Below, in pieces: positions 47,562-56,116 of a DNA stretch of 64,000 nucleotides. The stretch lies in NCBI GenBank assembly GCA_019510435.1, contig JAEKKJ010000010.1, forward strand, positions 406,431-470,430, given 5' to 3'. Position 1 is the first letter of the stretch, and each line of letters opens with the position of its first letter. Origin of the DNA: Caulobacterales bacterium. Its GTDB lineage: Bacteria > Pseudomonadota > Alphaproteobacteria > Caulobacterales > Caulobacteraceae. The translations under genes and the position numbers were made by a program. A model generated the notes under the pieces. It was given only the letters and a program-made list of their open reading frames with translations, was not told the origin of the DNA and made no database searches.

Positions 47562-50137
47562 GCGGCCACGATATTCACGATGCGGTCCTTGACCACAATG
47601 ATCTTGCGCACCGTCAGGCCTTCCAGCCGCTGGGTGATGTCCGGGTCGGCCAGCACGATCTTCTCCACCTCGGCCGGCTCGGCGCCCGCCGGGGCGCTGA
47701 TCTCGCCGCGCCGTTTGCCGTTCACCTGCACGGGCAGGATCTTGACCGCGTCCTCGGTGAGGGCGGGATCGAAGGTGGGCCACGGGGCCTCCACCACCAT
47801 CCCTTGCCCGCCGATCCGGACCCAGCACTCCTCCGCCAGGTGCGGCGTGAACGGAGCGATCAGGCGGGCGAACGCCGAGAGCGCCTCGCGCCGGGCGGCC
47901 AGGACGGCGGGCGAACCGCCCTTGGCCGGATTGGCCTTCAAGAGGTTCAGGAACTCGTAGAGCCGGGCGATGCCGGAGTTGAAGCGGAAGGTGTCGATGG
48001 CCTCGGTCACCTGCTTCACCAGCTTGTGGGTGGCGCGGCGCAGCTCGGCGTCGGGCTCGGCCGTAGCGGTCTCACCCTGCGGCTGGCTGTCGAACTCGTC
48101 CCAGACGCGGTTGACGAAGCGCCAGGCGCCCTGGACGCCGCCGCTGGTCCACTGCACGTCGCGGTCGGGCGGGCTGTCGCTGAGCACGAACAGGCGCGCA
48201 GCGTCGACCCCGTAGACGTCGAAGATCTCCTCGGGCGCCACGGTGTTGCGCTTGGACTTCGACATCTTCTCCGAGTCGCCGATCACCACGGGCTCGCCGG
48301 TCCCGCCCAGTACGGCGCGGCGCAGATTGCCCTCGACGGTGATCTCCACCTCGCGGGGCTCCAGCCACTCGCCGTTCTGCCGGCGGTAGGTCTCGTGGGT
48401 CACCATGCCCTGGGTGAAGAGGCCCGCGAACGGCTCGCGCACGCTCAGCTGGCCGTCGTCGGCCAGGGCCTTGGTGACGAAGCGGGCGTAGAGCAGGTGC
48501 AGCACCGCGTGCTCGATCCCGCCGATGTACTGGTCCACCGGCATCCAGTAGTCGGCCGCCGCCTGGTCGATGGGCTCATCGGCGTGCGGATTGGCGAAGC
48601 GGGCGAAGTACCAGGAGCTGTCCACGAAGGTGTCCAGGGTGTCGGTCTCGCGGGTCGCGGGGCCGCCGCACTTCGGACAGGTGGTGTGCTTCCAGGTGGG
48701 GTGCCGGTCGAGGGCGTTGCCGGACTTGCTGAAGTCGATGTCCGCCGGATGGGCCACCGGCAGCGCGTCCTTCGGCACGGCGACGACGCCGTCCTTCTCG
48801 CAATGGACCACCGGGATCGGGCAGCCCCACGCGCGCTGGCGCGAGACTCCCCAGTCGCGCAGGCGGAAGACGGTGCTGCCTTCTCCGCGGCGCTCGGTCT
48901 CCATCCACTGGATCACCTGGCGCTTGGCGGATTCGATGTTCAGCCCGTCCAGGCCGTTGGAATTGTAGAGGATGCCGGGCCCCGTGTAGGCCTCTTCTCC
49001 GATCGCGAAGGTCCTGGGATCCTCGCCGTCGGGAAGGATCACCGGTCTCACCGACAGGCCGTACTTGCGGCAGAAGTCCAGGTCGCGTTGGTCATGCGCC
49101 GGGCAGGCGAAGATCGCGCCCGTGCCGTAGTCCATCAGGATGAAGTTGGCGATCCAGACCGGCAGCTCCCAGCTGGGATCGAAGGGGTGCTTCACCCGCA
49201 GGCCGGTGTCGTAGCCCTTCTTCTCGGCGGTCTCGATCTCGGCCTCGGTGGCCGCGCCCCGGCGGCATTCCTCGACGAAGGCAGCGGCCTTGGGATCGCG
49301 TGCGGCGACCTCGGCGGCCAGCGGATGGTCAGGGGCGATGCCGACGAAGCTGGCGCCGTAAAGGGTGTCCGGCCGTGTGGTGTAGACCTCGATCTCGCTT
49401 ACCGGGGCCTCGCCGGCCATGTGGAACCGGAACTTCAGGCCCTTGGAGCGGCCGATCCAGTTCTCCTGCATCACGCGGACCTTGTCCGGCCAGCGGTCCA
49501 GGGCGGCCAGGTCGTCGGTCAGCTGGTCGGCGTAGTCGGTGATCCGCATGAACCACTGGGAGAGCTTGCGCTTCTCCACCACCGCGCCCGAGCGCCAGCC
49601 GCGGCCGTCCACCACCTGCTCGTTGGCCAGGACCGTCTGGTCGACCGGATCCCAGTTGACGACGCCTTCCTTGCGATAGACCAGGCCCTTGGCGAACAGG
49701 TCCAGGAACCAGGCCTGCTGCTTGCCGTAGTATTCCACATCGCAGGTGGCGAACTCGCGCGACCAGTCGATGCTGAGGCCCAGCTGCTTCAGCTCGTCGC
49801 GCATGCGGGCGATGTTGTCGTAGGTCCAGGCCTTGGGGTCGACGCCCCGCTCCATGGCGGCGTTCTCGGCGGGCAGGCCGAAGGCGTCCCAGCCCATGGG
49901 ATGCAGCACCGAGAACCCGCGGGCGCGCTTGAAGCGCGCGATCACGTCGCCCAGGGCGTAGTTGCGCACGTGCCCCATGTGCAGCCGCCCCGACGGGTAG
50001 GGGAACATCTCCAGCACATAGTACTTGGGCCGGTTCGGGTCGGCGACGGCGCGGAAGCTGTCGGCGTCGGTCCACGCCTTGCGCCACTTCGGCTCGGATT
50101 CCTTGGGATTGTATCTTTTGGAGTCGTGGGGGGCCAT
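47558..50137 (-). CDS. leuS: leucyl-tRNA synthetase
   Basis: The product has 859 residues from ATG 50137. Class I signatures are [15 protein letters not shown] (HIGH) near 45 and [10 protein letters not shown] (KMSKS) near 630. The editing insert is present ([12 protein letters not shown]), and the zinc-like insertion with CPKCGG. It charges tRNA-Leu and edits mischarged products. It is coupled to lptE downstream. Confidence 0.98.
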   Translation of the reverse strand: MAPHDSKRYNPKESEPKWRKAWTDADSFRAVADPNRPKYYVLEMFPYPSGRLHMGHVRNYALGDVIARFKRARGFSVLHPMGWDAFGLPAENAAMERGVDPKAWTYDNIARMRDELKQLGLSIDWSREFATCDVEYYGKQQAWFLDLFAKGLVYRKEGVVNWDPVDQTVLANEQVVDGRGWRSGAVVEKRKLSQWFMRITDYADQLTDDLAALDRWPDKVRVMQENWIGRSKGLKFRFHMAGEAPVSEIEVYTTRPDTLYGASFVGIAPDHPLAAEVAARDPKAAAFVEECRRGAATEAEIETAEKKGYDTGLRVKHPFDPSWELPVWIANFILMDYGTGAIFACPAHDQRDLDFCRKYGLSVRPVILPDGEDPRTFAIGEEAYTGPGILYNSNGLDGLNIESAKRQVIQWMETERRGEGSTVFRLRDWGVSRQRAWGCPIPVVHCEKDGVVAVPKDALPVAHPADIDFSKSGNALDRHPTWKHTTCPKCGGPATRETDTLDTFVDSSWYFARFANPHADEPIDQAAADYWMPVDQYIGGIEHAVLHLLYARFVTKALADDGQLSVREPFAGLFTQGMVTHETYRRQNGEWLEPREVEITVEGNLRRAVLGGTGEPVVIGDSEKMSKSKRNTVAPEEIFDVYGVDAARLFVLSDSPPDRDVQWTSGGVQGAWRFVNRVWDEFDSQPQGETATAEPDAELRRATHKLVKQVTEAIDTFRFNSGIARLYEFLNLLKANPAKGGSPAVLAARREALSAFARLIAPFTPHLAEECWVRIGGQGMVVEAPWPTFDPALTEDAVKILPVQVNGKRRGEISAPAGAEPAEVEKIVLADPDITQRLEGLTVRKIIVVKDRIVNIVAA

Positions 50138-50212
50138 GATGGGCGGCCTTTGCCGGGCGGCGCGGCTGGGGTCAACAGGCGATCCAGTTGGCGCCGCAGG
50201 CTGGATACCGGA

Positions 50213-50286
50213 CCGGCAAGACGCCAAGGACGCCAAGTTGGCCCGGGAGGACTCGGCCTCCCGTGGCGCGCTTGGCGTCTTGGCGG
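50213..50286. repeat. iterated-unit hairpin between DUF3576 gene and leuS
   Basis: Left arm 50213-50237 has three units of the GCCAAG-GAC type (CAAGACGCCAAGGACGCCAAG-like); the right arm 50271-50286 has two (CTTGGCGTCTTGGCGG). Sixteen aligned positions pair with one mismatch. A second hairpin GGGAGG/CCTCCC sits in the loop (50245-50262). The design matches the elements at 10222-10570 although the unit sequence is different. It lies in the 178-bp leader of leuS. Confidence 0.65.
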
Positions 50287-50315
50287 TGATCTGTCGCGCC
50301 TTTCGGCGCGGGCCT

Positions 50316-50789
50316 TCAGCCCTTGATGTTCGAAAGTCGCAGCTGGCGCGCCCGGGTCAGGATCGAGTTCTCGATGTCCGTCTCGGTCTGGCCGGCGTGC
50401 GGCGCGTCGATCCAGTTGCCGGTGGCGTCGCGGTTCTGCTTGAAGACCGCCACGTTCAGGCCGTCGGCGCGCAGGCGCGAATCCAGGATGTAGACGGTGC
50501 ACTTGAAGCGCTCGTCCGGCTTTTCCGGATTGGTGTACCAGTCGGTGATGATGATGCCGCCGTAGGGGTCGGCCGACGCCAGGGGCATGAACGACAGGGT
50601 GTCGAGCGCCGCGCGCCACAGGTACCCGTTGACGCCGATCGCCGCGGCGTTGTCGGGAGCCGTCTTCACCTTGGCCGAGCCCCGGGCGATGGGATTGGGA
50701 ATGCTGCCGCATGCCCCCAGCCCCAGAACGCCGACGCCCAGGGCCGCCAGGACCAGCCCACGCATCCGCTTACCGCGCACAAACGGCAT
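50316..50789 (-). CDS. DUF3576 family lipoprotein
   Basis: The product has 157 residues; GGAG lies about 10 nt before ATG 50789. The lipobox VLGLGAC gives a lipidated Cys. The body ([36 protein letters not shown]) is the DUF3576 signature, an alphaproteobacterial lipoprotein usually next to leuS-lptE-holA, as here. It may help outer-membrane assembly, by context only. Confidence 0.88.
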   Translation of the reverse strand: MPFVRGKRMRGLVLAALGVGVLGLGACGSIPNPIARGSAKVKTAPDNAAAIGVNGYLWRAALDTLSFMPLASADPYGGIIITDWYTNPEKPDERFKCTVYILDSRLRADGLNVAVFKQNRDATGNWIDAPHAGQTETDIENSILTRARQLRLSNIKG

Positions 50790-50961
50790 ATGTATCGGTC
50801 TCCAAACAATTCCGCGGCGCTGGAATGAAGCGCCACGGCGCCGCCCCGCGCCGGGCCCTCTATAACAACGGGATGAAAGGCGCCAAACAGGAATCGCGTG
50901 GCGCGCTAGCCACAGGCGCCCGCCATCTGCCCGCACGGGGGCAATTAACCCTCTTGCGCGG

Positions 50962-50989
50962 TTGACCCGGCTTCTCGCCCCCCTTTAAT
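50962..50989 (+). promoter_or_regulatory. sigma-70-like promoter of the NtrZ-like gene
   Basis: TTGACC (50962-50967) and TTTAAT (50984-50989) are 16 bp apart, each one base from the consensus, about 72 bp before the ATG of the NtrZ-like gene. The predicted leader of 65-70 nt contains GC-rich sequence but no clear riboswitch. Confidence 0.45.
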
Positions 50990-51061
50990 CGGCTGGCAAT
51001 CGCGAAGCTGTGCAATGTGCAGGGTCGCGATGGGCGACTGCTGGGACTATATAGGACGGGT

Positions 51062-51451
51062 ATGGACTTCCGCCGGATCAGCCTGGGTCTCGCCGCGTCC
51101 GCGCTGATCAGCGCGACGGCCGGTGGCGCGTGGGCGGCCGACAAGCCTGCCAAGCCCATGGACTTCACTGTCCGCTATGAGCCCACGGCCGCGGCGCCGA
51201 ACGCCGGCCACATCATGACCTGGGACGCGCAGAAGGGCCGTTTCGGCTTTACGCTGAACGTCCAGCAGCCGGATGCCCGGCCCGCGGTGGCGAACGACAT
51301 CCAGGCCGGGGCCTATTTCTCCGTCACCCCGTCGCTACGGGTTGGCGGCTCGGTGGCCCTGGGCGACCAGCAGCTGACGCCGACCCCGAACGCGGCGGCC
51401 CGTCTCGCCGACACCCCCAAGGTCCGGCTCGAGACCACCTTCAAGTTCTAG
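51062..51451 (+). CDS. NtrZ-like periplasmic protein
   Basis: The product has 129 residues with a signal peptide cleaved near residue 25 (GGAWAAD). The mature part, FTVRYEPTAAAPN...MTWDAQKGRFGFTLNVQQPD ... YFSVTPSLRVGGSVALGDQ ... RVRLETTFKF type ending, matches my memory of NtrZ of Caulobacter, a periplasmic inhibitor of the NtrY sensor kinase. It may instead be a generic small porin-like strand protein. ntrY is not in the window. Confidence 0.6.
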   Translation: MDFRRISLGLAASALISATAGGAWAADKPAKPMDFTVRYEPTAAAPNAGHIMTWDAQKGRFGFTLNVQQPDARPAVANDIQAGAYFSVTPSLRVGGSVALGDQQLTPTPNAAARLADTPKVRLETTFKF

Positions 51452-51472
51452 CCGACAAGCCTTTCCACGGTA

Positions 51473-51617
51473 TGTCATCCCGGTTTTGGCGCAGCCAAAG
51501 ACCGGGACCCATTCGGCGTCGACCCGGCTGAATTGGGCGAGGTCGTCTGTGCCGCTCACCTGCTGATTCAGAGCTCAATGGGTCCCGGTCTTCGCCTTTG
51601 GCGAAACCGGGATGACA
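51473..51617. repeat. TGTCATCCCGG-type palindromic element
   Basis: Arms of about 42 bases, TGTCATCCCGGTTTTGGC... on the left (51473-51514) and ...GCGAAACCGGGATGACA on the right (51577-51617), pair almost throughout, with a small mismatch near the CCAAAGA segment. The TGTCATCCCGG terminus is widespread in alphaproteobacterial genomes. The element fills the convergent gap after the NtrZ-like gene and its right end is read as the last codons of the ThiE-like gene. Confidence 0.8.
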
Positions 51618-52216
51618 GCTCGGGGTAGGGGCGTCGCTGCGAGTCCCTCCACCGCCGCCAGGCCAATGACGTCGCTGTCCCGCAGACGGAGGGCCGTTTC
51701 ATTTGTGACGCCGCCGAGGGCGTAGACGGGCCGTCCCGCCGCACGAACCAGCCGCGCCATGCGCGCAGGGCCCAGTGGCCGGCCCGCCGAAGGGCTGCGC
51801 GACGGCAGGGCCGCGGACACCACCACCGCGTCGGCGCCTGCGCGGCGGGCGGCGCGAAGGCTGTGTGCAGCCGCGGTGACCAGCCAGTCCGGGCGCGCCC
51901 GCTTCAGCGGCCCGGCGCGGTGGGCCAGGCGCTCGGGCAGGTGGACGCCGTCCGCGCCGACGCGGGCGGCCAGGGCGGCGTCCTGGCCGATCAGCAGCTT
52001 CAGGCCGCGCTGGCGAGCGATGGCGGCCAGCCGCCGCGCCCGCGCCTCGGCGTCCGGCGCCCCGAAGCTGCGATAGACGATGGCCGCCCCGCGCGGCAGG
52101 GTCCACGCCACCGCCTCTGGGTCGGGCGTGCGGATCGGGTCGGTGAAGAACAGCAGCGCCGGCAGGGCCTTCCGCAGCCGCCGGCGGGCGGGTAAGAGCG
52201 CGGCGGTCCGCTGCAA
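51575..52216 (-). CDS. ThiE/TenI-like thiamine phosphate synthase
   Basis: The product has 213 residues from a TTG start; no better start is seen and the true N-terminus is uncertain. Beta/alpha-barrel motifs are LLFFTDPIRTPDPEAVAW, LLIGQDAALAARVGADGVHLPE, VVSAALPSRSPSAGRPLG and VYALGGVTNETALRLRDSDVIGLAAVEG. It could couple the thiazole and pyrimidine of thiamine, or be a TenI-like paralog. The last fourteen residues (AVIPVSPKAKTGTH) and the stop codon come from the TGTCATCC repeat. Confidence 0.8.
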   Translation of the reverse strand: MQRTAALLPARRRLRKALPALLFFTDPIRTPDPEAVAWTLPRGAAIVYRSFGAPDAEARARRLAAIARQRGLKLLIGQDAALAARVGADGVHLPERLAHRAGPLKRARPDWLVTAAAHSLRAARRAGADAVVVSAALPSRSPSAGRPLGPARMARLVRAAGRPVYALGGVTNETALRLRDSDVIGLAAVEGLAATPLPRAVIPVSPKAKTGTH

Positions 52217-52232
52217 GGTCCAGAACCCCGAG

Positions 52233-52907
52233 ATGTCCGCCGCTCCCGACGCTGAAGGCTACCGCGACGTCGTGGCCCGGATCGCCCGCGCCGCGCAAGC
52301 CGCTGGCCGCGATCCGGCCTCGGTGACCCTGGTCGCGGTCTCCAAGCAGCAGCCCTGGGAGGCGATCGAGCCGGTGCTGGCGGCGGGCCAGGCGGTGTTC
52401 GGCGAGAACCGGGTGCAGGAGGCCATGGCCCGCTGGGAGGGCCGGACGGAGGGCCTGGAGCTGCGGCTGATCGGCCCCCTGCAGACCAACAAGGCCCGCG
52501 AGGCGGTCACCTTCTTCGACGTCATCGAGAGCCTGGACCGCGAGAAGCTGGCGCGCAGCCTGGCCGAGGAAGGGCAGAAGCAGGGCCGCGCCCCGAGGCT
52601 CTATGTGCAGGTCAACACCGGCGAGGAGCCGCAGAAGGCCGGGATCATCCCCGCCGAGGCCGACGCCTTCATCGCCGCCTGCCGCGGCGCCTATGGCCTG
52701 CAGGTCGAGGGCCTGATGTGCATCCCCCCGGCAGAGGAGCCCCCCGGGCCGCACTTCGCCCTGCTGCGCAAGATCGCCGAGCGCAACGGACTGGCGCGGC
52801 TGTCCATGGGCATGAGCGCCGACTTCGAGACCGCCATCCGCTTCGGCGCCACCAGCGTGCGCGTCGGCTCGGCGGTGTTCGGGGCGCGGAGCCCGATCCC
52901 CAAGTGA
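52233..52907 (+). CDS. YggS family PLP-binding homeostasis protein
   Basis: The product has 224 residues from ATG 52233. The PLP lysine is Lys38 in VAVSKQQPW; GENRVQEAMAR, LIGPLQTNKAREAV, VQVNTGEEPQKAGI and LSMGMSADFETAIRFGATSVRVG are family motifs (PLPBP). It keeps pyridoxal phosphate levels balanced and has no catalysis of its own. It diverges from the ThiE-like gene with only 16 bp between the starts, so its promoter lies inside that gene. Confidence 0.95.
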   Translation: MSAAPDAEGYRDVVARIARAAQAAGRDPASVTLVAVSKQQPWEAIEPVLAAGQAVFGENRVQEAMARWEGRTEGLELRLIGPLQTNKAREAVTFFDVIESLDREKLARSLAEEGQKQGRAPRLYVQVNTGEEPQKAGIIPAEADAFIAACRGAYGLQVEGLMCIPPAEEPPGPHFALLRKIAERNGLARLSMGMSADFETAIRFGATSVRVGSAVFGARSPIPK

Positions 52908-52953
52908 TCGTCACCCCCCGGTTCAGCCGTCGGCTGATCGGAGGATAGCGACG

Positions 52954-53460
52954 TCAGCCGGTGCGGATCTCCACCGCGTCCCCCGGCCGGGCCTTGGCCA
53001 GCAGCTCCTCCAGCTCCGGCCGCGCGATCGCCACGCAGCCGGCGGTCGGCGGATAGCCCGGCTTGCAGAGGTGCAGGAAGATCGCCGAGCCGCGTCCGGG
53101 GACCGGCGGGTCGTCGTTGTAGCCCAGCACCACGACCACGTCGTAGGCCCCGTCCGCGCGCCACATCTCCTCGCAGCTGGCGCCATACGGCAGCTTCACG
53201 GCGCGGTTGTAGTTCGGGTCGGCGGGGTCGTCGCACCAGCCGTCGTCCTCGCAGAGCGCATGGACGCGGAACTCGGTGGCCGGCGGCGGCCCGCGGTCGG
53301 GGCGGTACCAGACCTCGCGAATCGGCCAGACGCCCGCGGGGGAGGCGCCGTCCCCTTCGCGCTTCAGCGCCGCCGGCCGAACGCCGGCCGGACCGAGGGC
53401 GCAGCGCACCTTGCGCCCGCCGATGTCCATCAGCCCGTCGGCAGTGGCGACGAAGATCAC
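52954..53460 (-). CDS. L,D-transpeptidase (YkuD) family protein
   Basis: The product has 168 residues from GTG 53460 with GAGG six bases upstream. The catalytic core is IFLHLCKPGYPPTAGCVAI with His130 and Cys142. This family makes 3-3 peptidoglycan cross-links or attaches proteins to the wall. No signal peptide is visible with this start, which is common in this short subfamily in Caulobacterales. The gene is divergent from the response regulator gene by 54 bp. Confidence 0.88.
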   Translation of the reverse strand: MIFVATADGLMDIGGRKVRCALGPAGVRPAALKREGDGASPAGVWPIREVWYRPDRGPPPATEFRVHALCEDDGWCDDPADPNYNRAVKLPYGASCEEMWRADGAYDVVVVLGYNDDPPVPGRGSAIFLHLCKPGYPPTAGCVAIARPELEELLAKARPGDAVEIRTG

Positions 53461-53514
53461 CGGAACCTCGAATCCCTTTGGCGGAAGCCCGCCAGATGGT
53501 GTTTGTTGCCGCCC

Positions 53515-54198
53515 ATGGCTCAACGCAAGACCCTCCTCATCGTCGACGACGACCAGGACCTTCGCGGGGCGATCGCCGAGCAGCTGCAGGCCGAGGGGTT
53601 CCAGCCGCTGGAGGCCCCAACCGCCGGCGAGGGCGTGCGGCTGGCGCGCGAGGCGAAGCCCGACCTGATCCTGCTGGACGTCGACCTGCCCGACATGGAC
53701 GGCCGCGAGGCCTGCCGCCGCATGCGCCAGGACGGGGTCCAGGCGCCGGTCATCATGCTGACGGCGGCCGACACGGACGACGATACGGTCAAGGGCCTGG
53801 ATTCCGGCGCCCAGGCCTACGTCACCAAGCCCTACAAGTTCGCCGTCCTCCTGGCTCACATCCGCGCCCAGTTGCGCGACTGGGAACACTCCGAGGGCGC
53901 GGTGTTCCGCCTGGGGGCCTACGAGTTCCGCCCGGCCGCCAAGCTCCTGGTGGACGACAAGGGCAAGAAGCTGCGGCTAACCGAGAAAGAGACCAACATC
54001 CTGAAATACCTCTACCGCGCCGGCGAAAAGGCGGTGTCGCGCGAGGAGTTGCTGGCCGAGGTCTGGGGCTACAACGCCGGGGTGACGACCCACACCCTGG
54101 AGACCCACGTCTACCGCCTGCGCCAGAAGATCGAGCCCGATCCCACCAACGCGCGCCTGCTGCTCACCGAGGCGGGCGGCTACAAGCTGGCGCCTTGA
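53515..54198 (+). CDS. OmpR-type response regulator
   Basis: The product has 227 residues. The receiver has DDD at 11-13, the phosphorylated Asp55 (LILLDVDLP) and Lys in TKPYK; an OmpR winged helix follows (LTEKETNILKYLYRAGEKAVSREELLAEVWGYNAGVTTHTLETHVYRLRQKI). It may be CenR, the essential envelope regulator of Caulobacter, since it lacks a kinase partner next door and lies near an L,D-transpeptidase; this is a guess from memory. Confidence 0.94.
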   Translation: MAQRKTLLIVDDDQDLRGAIAEQLQAEGFQPLEAPTAGEGVRLAREAKPDLILLDVDLPDMDGREACRRMRQDGVQAPVIMLTAADTDDDTVKGLDSGAQAYVTKPYKFAVLLAHIRAQLRDWEHSEGAVFRLGAYEFRPAAKLLVDDKGKKLRLTEKETNILKYLYRAGEKAVSREELLAEVWGYNAGVTTHTLETHVYRLRQKIEPDPTNARLLLTEAGGYKLAP

Positions 54199-54248
54199 AA
54201 GCTGAATAAAGCTGTATTAAAGGTGGCGAACTCCCGGTGGAGGTCGCT

Positions 54249-54644
54249 ATGGGCCGTTACGAACCGCTGCATGCGTTCCTCGCCGGCCAGCAAGGCGACC
54301 GAATCCCGATCACTTTCGGGGAGATCGAGCAGCTCCTCGGCGTGCGCCTTCCGGCCTCCAAGCGCTATCCGGCCTGGTGGAGCAACAATCCGTCCAACAA
54401 TCCCATGACCAAGGTCTGGCTGGCCGCGGGCTTCGTGACAGAACAGGTGGACACGGCCGCCGGGCGGCTGGTGTTCCGGCGTGCTGCGCCGGCCACTGAC
54501 GGCGTAGCTGAGGCGACCCGCCCGTTTCACCCCCGGCCCGGCGTGCTGGCCCGCCTGCAGGCCAGTCTGGGCGGGACGGTCTGCTTCGCGCCGGGCTTCG
54601 ATCCCACCGCGCCCACGGGCGAGGCCTGGGACGCCGAGCGCTGA
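54249..54644 (+). CDS. WWxN-domain protein, putative antitoxin
   Basis: The product has 131 residues from ATG 54249 (GGAGG six bases upstream). The N-terminal domain YEPLHAFLAGQQGDRIPITFGEIEQLLGVRLPASKRYPAWWSNNP... TKVWLAAGF belongs to a family of unknown function that I believe is DUF7662, found in many mobile or defence contexts. Residues 95-131 are proline-rich and variable. The stop overlaps the start of a PIN toxin gene by one base. This is not one of the usual VapB antitoxin folds. Confidence 0.72.
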   Translation: MGRYEPLHAFLAGQQGDRIPITFGEIEQLLGVRLPASKRYPAWWSNNPSNNPMTKVWLAAGFVTEQVDTAAGRLVFRRAAPATDGVAEATRPFHPRPGVLARLQASLGGTVCFAPGFDPTAPTGEAWDAER

Positions 54645-55057
54645 TGGCCCGGCCGATACTTCTGGACACCTGCGCCCTGCTCTGGCTCGCCAACGGCGAC
54701 CAGATGTCGGTCGCCGCGATGGACGCCATAGCGGAGGCTGATCAGGAAGGCGGCATCCTCGCCGTATCGCCCATCTCCGCTTGGGAAGTCGGGCAGCTTT
54801 GTGCGCGCGGTCGGATCGTTCTGCCGCGCCATCCCTTGGCCTGGTTCGACGCGGCGCTGGACGCCGGCCTGTCGCTCGCGCCACTGGCGCCCGCGGTGCT
54901 CGTGGAGTCGTCCTTCCTTCCAGGACAGGTGCTGCGCGATCCCGCCGATCGGATTATCGCCGCCACCGCACGCGCGCTCGGCTATCGCATCATGACGCGC
55001 GACCGGCTGCTGCTGGACTTTGCAGCCGCCGGCCACGCCCAGGCCATCGCCTGCTAA
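54644..55057 (+). CDS. PIN domain toxin (VapC-type)
   Basis: The product has 137 residues, the common VapC size. The four acidic catalytic residues are Asp8 (LLDTCALLWL), Glu48 (SAWEVG), Asp99/Asp102 (DPADRIIAATA) and Asp120 (TRDRLLLDF). Such toxins are Mg-dependent ribonucleases that cut tRNA or rRNA. It is translationally coupled to the WWxN-domain gene, and overlaps xth by four bases in convergent orientation. Confidence 0.92.
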   Translation: MARPILLDTCALLWLANGDQMSVAAMDAIAEADQEGGILAVSPISAWEVGQLCARGRIVLPRHPLAWFDAALDAGLSLAPLAPAVLVESSFLPGQVLRDPADRIIAATARALGYRIMTRDRLLLDFAAAGHAQAIAC

Positions 55058-55860
55058 AGCACCAGGTCGGCGCTCACCGGCGCGTGGTCGCTGGGGCGTT
55101 CCCATTCGCGGACGTCGTCGTGGATGCGGCTGGCGGCGGCGCCGAGGCGGAAGGCGGCGTCCTTCAGGCCCGGGGTCACCAGGATGTGGTCCAGGCGCAG
55201 GCCGCGGTTGGAGACGCGGAAGTCCTGCGCGCGGTAGCTCCACCAGGACGCCAGCTTTTCCGGCTCGGGCCGGGTCTCGCGCACCAGGTCGATGAAGCCC
55301 AGCGAGGCTTTCAGGGCGGCGAAGGCCTCGATCTCCGCCGGGGTGTGGCTGACGATCTTGGACATGTACTTGTGGTTCCAGACGTCGAACTCGCCCGGGG
55401 CCACATTCAGGTCGCCGACGACCGCCAGCGGCGCCTTGGGGTCGCGCCTCGCCAGTTCGGCGGTCAGCTTCTCGTAGAAGTCGAGCTTGTGATCGAACTT
55501 GGGGTTCTCGGTCCGGTCGGGCGTATCGCCGCCGGCGGGGATGTAGAAGTTGTGCACCTCGACGCCGGCGATGATCCCGCCGACGCAGCGGGCGTGCCCC
55601 TCGCGGCAGACCTCGAGCGGCGGGGCGTCCTCGATCGGCAGGCGCGAGGCGATGGCCACGCCATGCCAGCCCTTCTGCCCGGCGATCTTCAGGTGCGGCA
55701 GGCCCATCTCCACGAAAGCCTCGCGCGGGAACTCGCCCTCGCGGCACTTGATCTCCTGCATGCACAGGATGTCGGGCGCCTGTTCGGCGACGAAGCGGGC
55801 CGCCTGTTCGGCGCGCAGGCGGACGGAATTGACGTTCCAGGTGCAGAGGCGAAGACGCAT
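55054..55860 (-). CDS. xth: exodeoxyribonuclease III
   Basis: The product has 268 residues. It is an AP endonuclease and 3'-phosphatase of base excision repair. Motifs are RLCTWNVNSVRLR, LCMQEIKCREGEFP with the catalytic Glu, VVGDLNVAP, and the terminal SDHAPVSADL with Asp and His. The ATG at 55860 is inside a longer open frame that begins upstream of a terminator-like hairpin at 55917-55944. Confidence 0.95.
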   Translation of the reverse strand: MRLRLCTWNVNSVRLRAEQAARFVAEQAPDILCMQEIKCREGEFPREAFVEMGLPHLKIAGQKGWHGVAIASRLPIEDAPPLEVCREGHARCVGGIIAGVEVHNFYIPAGGDTPDRTENPKFDHKLDFYEKLTAELARRDPKAPLAVVGDLNVAPGEFDVWNHKYMSKIVSHTPAEIEAFAALKASLGFIDLVRETRPEPEKLASWWSYRAQDFRVSNRGLRLDHILVTPGLKDAAFRLGAAASRIHDDVREWERPSDHAPVSADLVL

Positions 55861-55909
55861 GGCCGCTCTTTGGACGAAACCAGGCCCGGGCGGAAGCGCG
55901 CGGGCGCCA

Positions 55910-55944
55910 AAGAAAAAGCCCGGACGCGGCGAAGCGTCCGGGCT
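55910..55944 (-). terminator. rho-independent terminator in the xth leader
   Basis: On the minus strand GCCCGGACGC-TTCGCC-GCGTCCGGGC is followed by TTTTTCTTT. The stem is ten GC-rich pairs without mismatch. It lies about 170 bp after the lolA stop and 57 bp before the xth start, so it may end lolA transcription or act as an attenuator or the end of a small RNA. Confidence 0.8.
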
Positions 55945-56033
55945 GTGAAAGTTGTCTCTCATGCCGCCGCCGGGAGGGGATAGGTTCCGGCACGGACCCG
56001 TCGGCACGACCGGCGCGCCGACGACGTAGTGAT

Positions 56034-56062
56034 AATATCGCCACAGTACGACAATTTGTCAA
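56034..56062 (-). promoter_or_regulatory. sigma-70-like promoter before the xth leader
   Basis: On the minus strand TTGACA (56062-56057) is followed after 17 bp by GATATT (56039-56034), or after 19 bp by TATTAT. An 11-bp palindrome GACAAATTGTC overlaps the -35 box. An AT-rich stretch (56040-56095) surrounds it. Transcription from here would make a 110-130 nt RNA to the terminator at 55910. Confidence 0.55.
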
Positions 56063-56116
56063 AGCTTATTCAAAGCAAAGCTTGCATGTGTTTTTCGGAT
56101 CACAGTGTTTCGCCAC

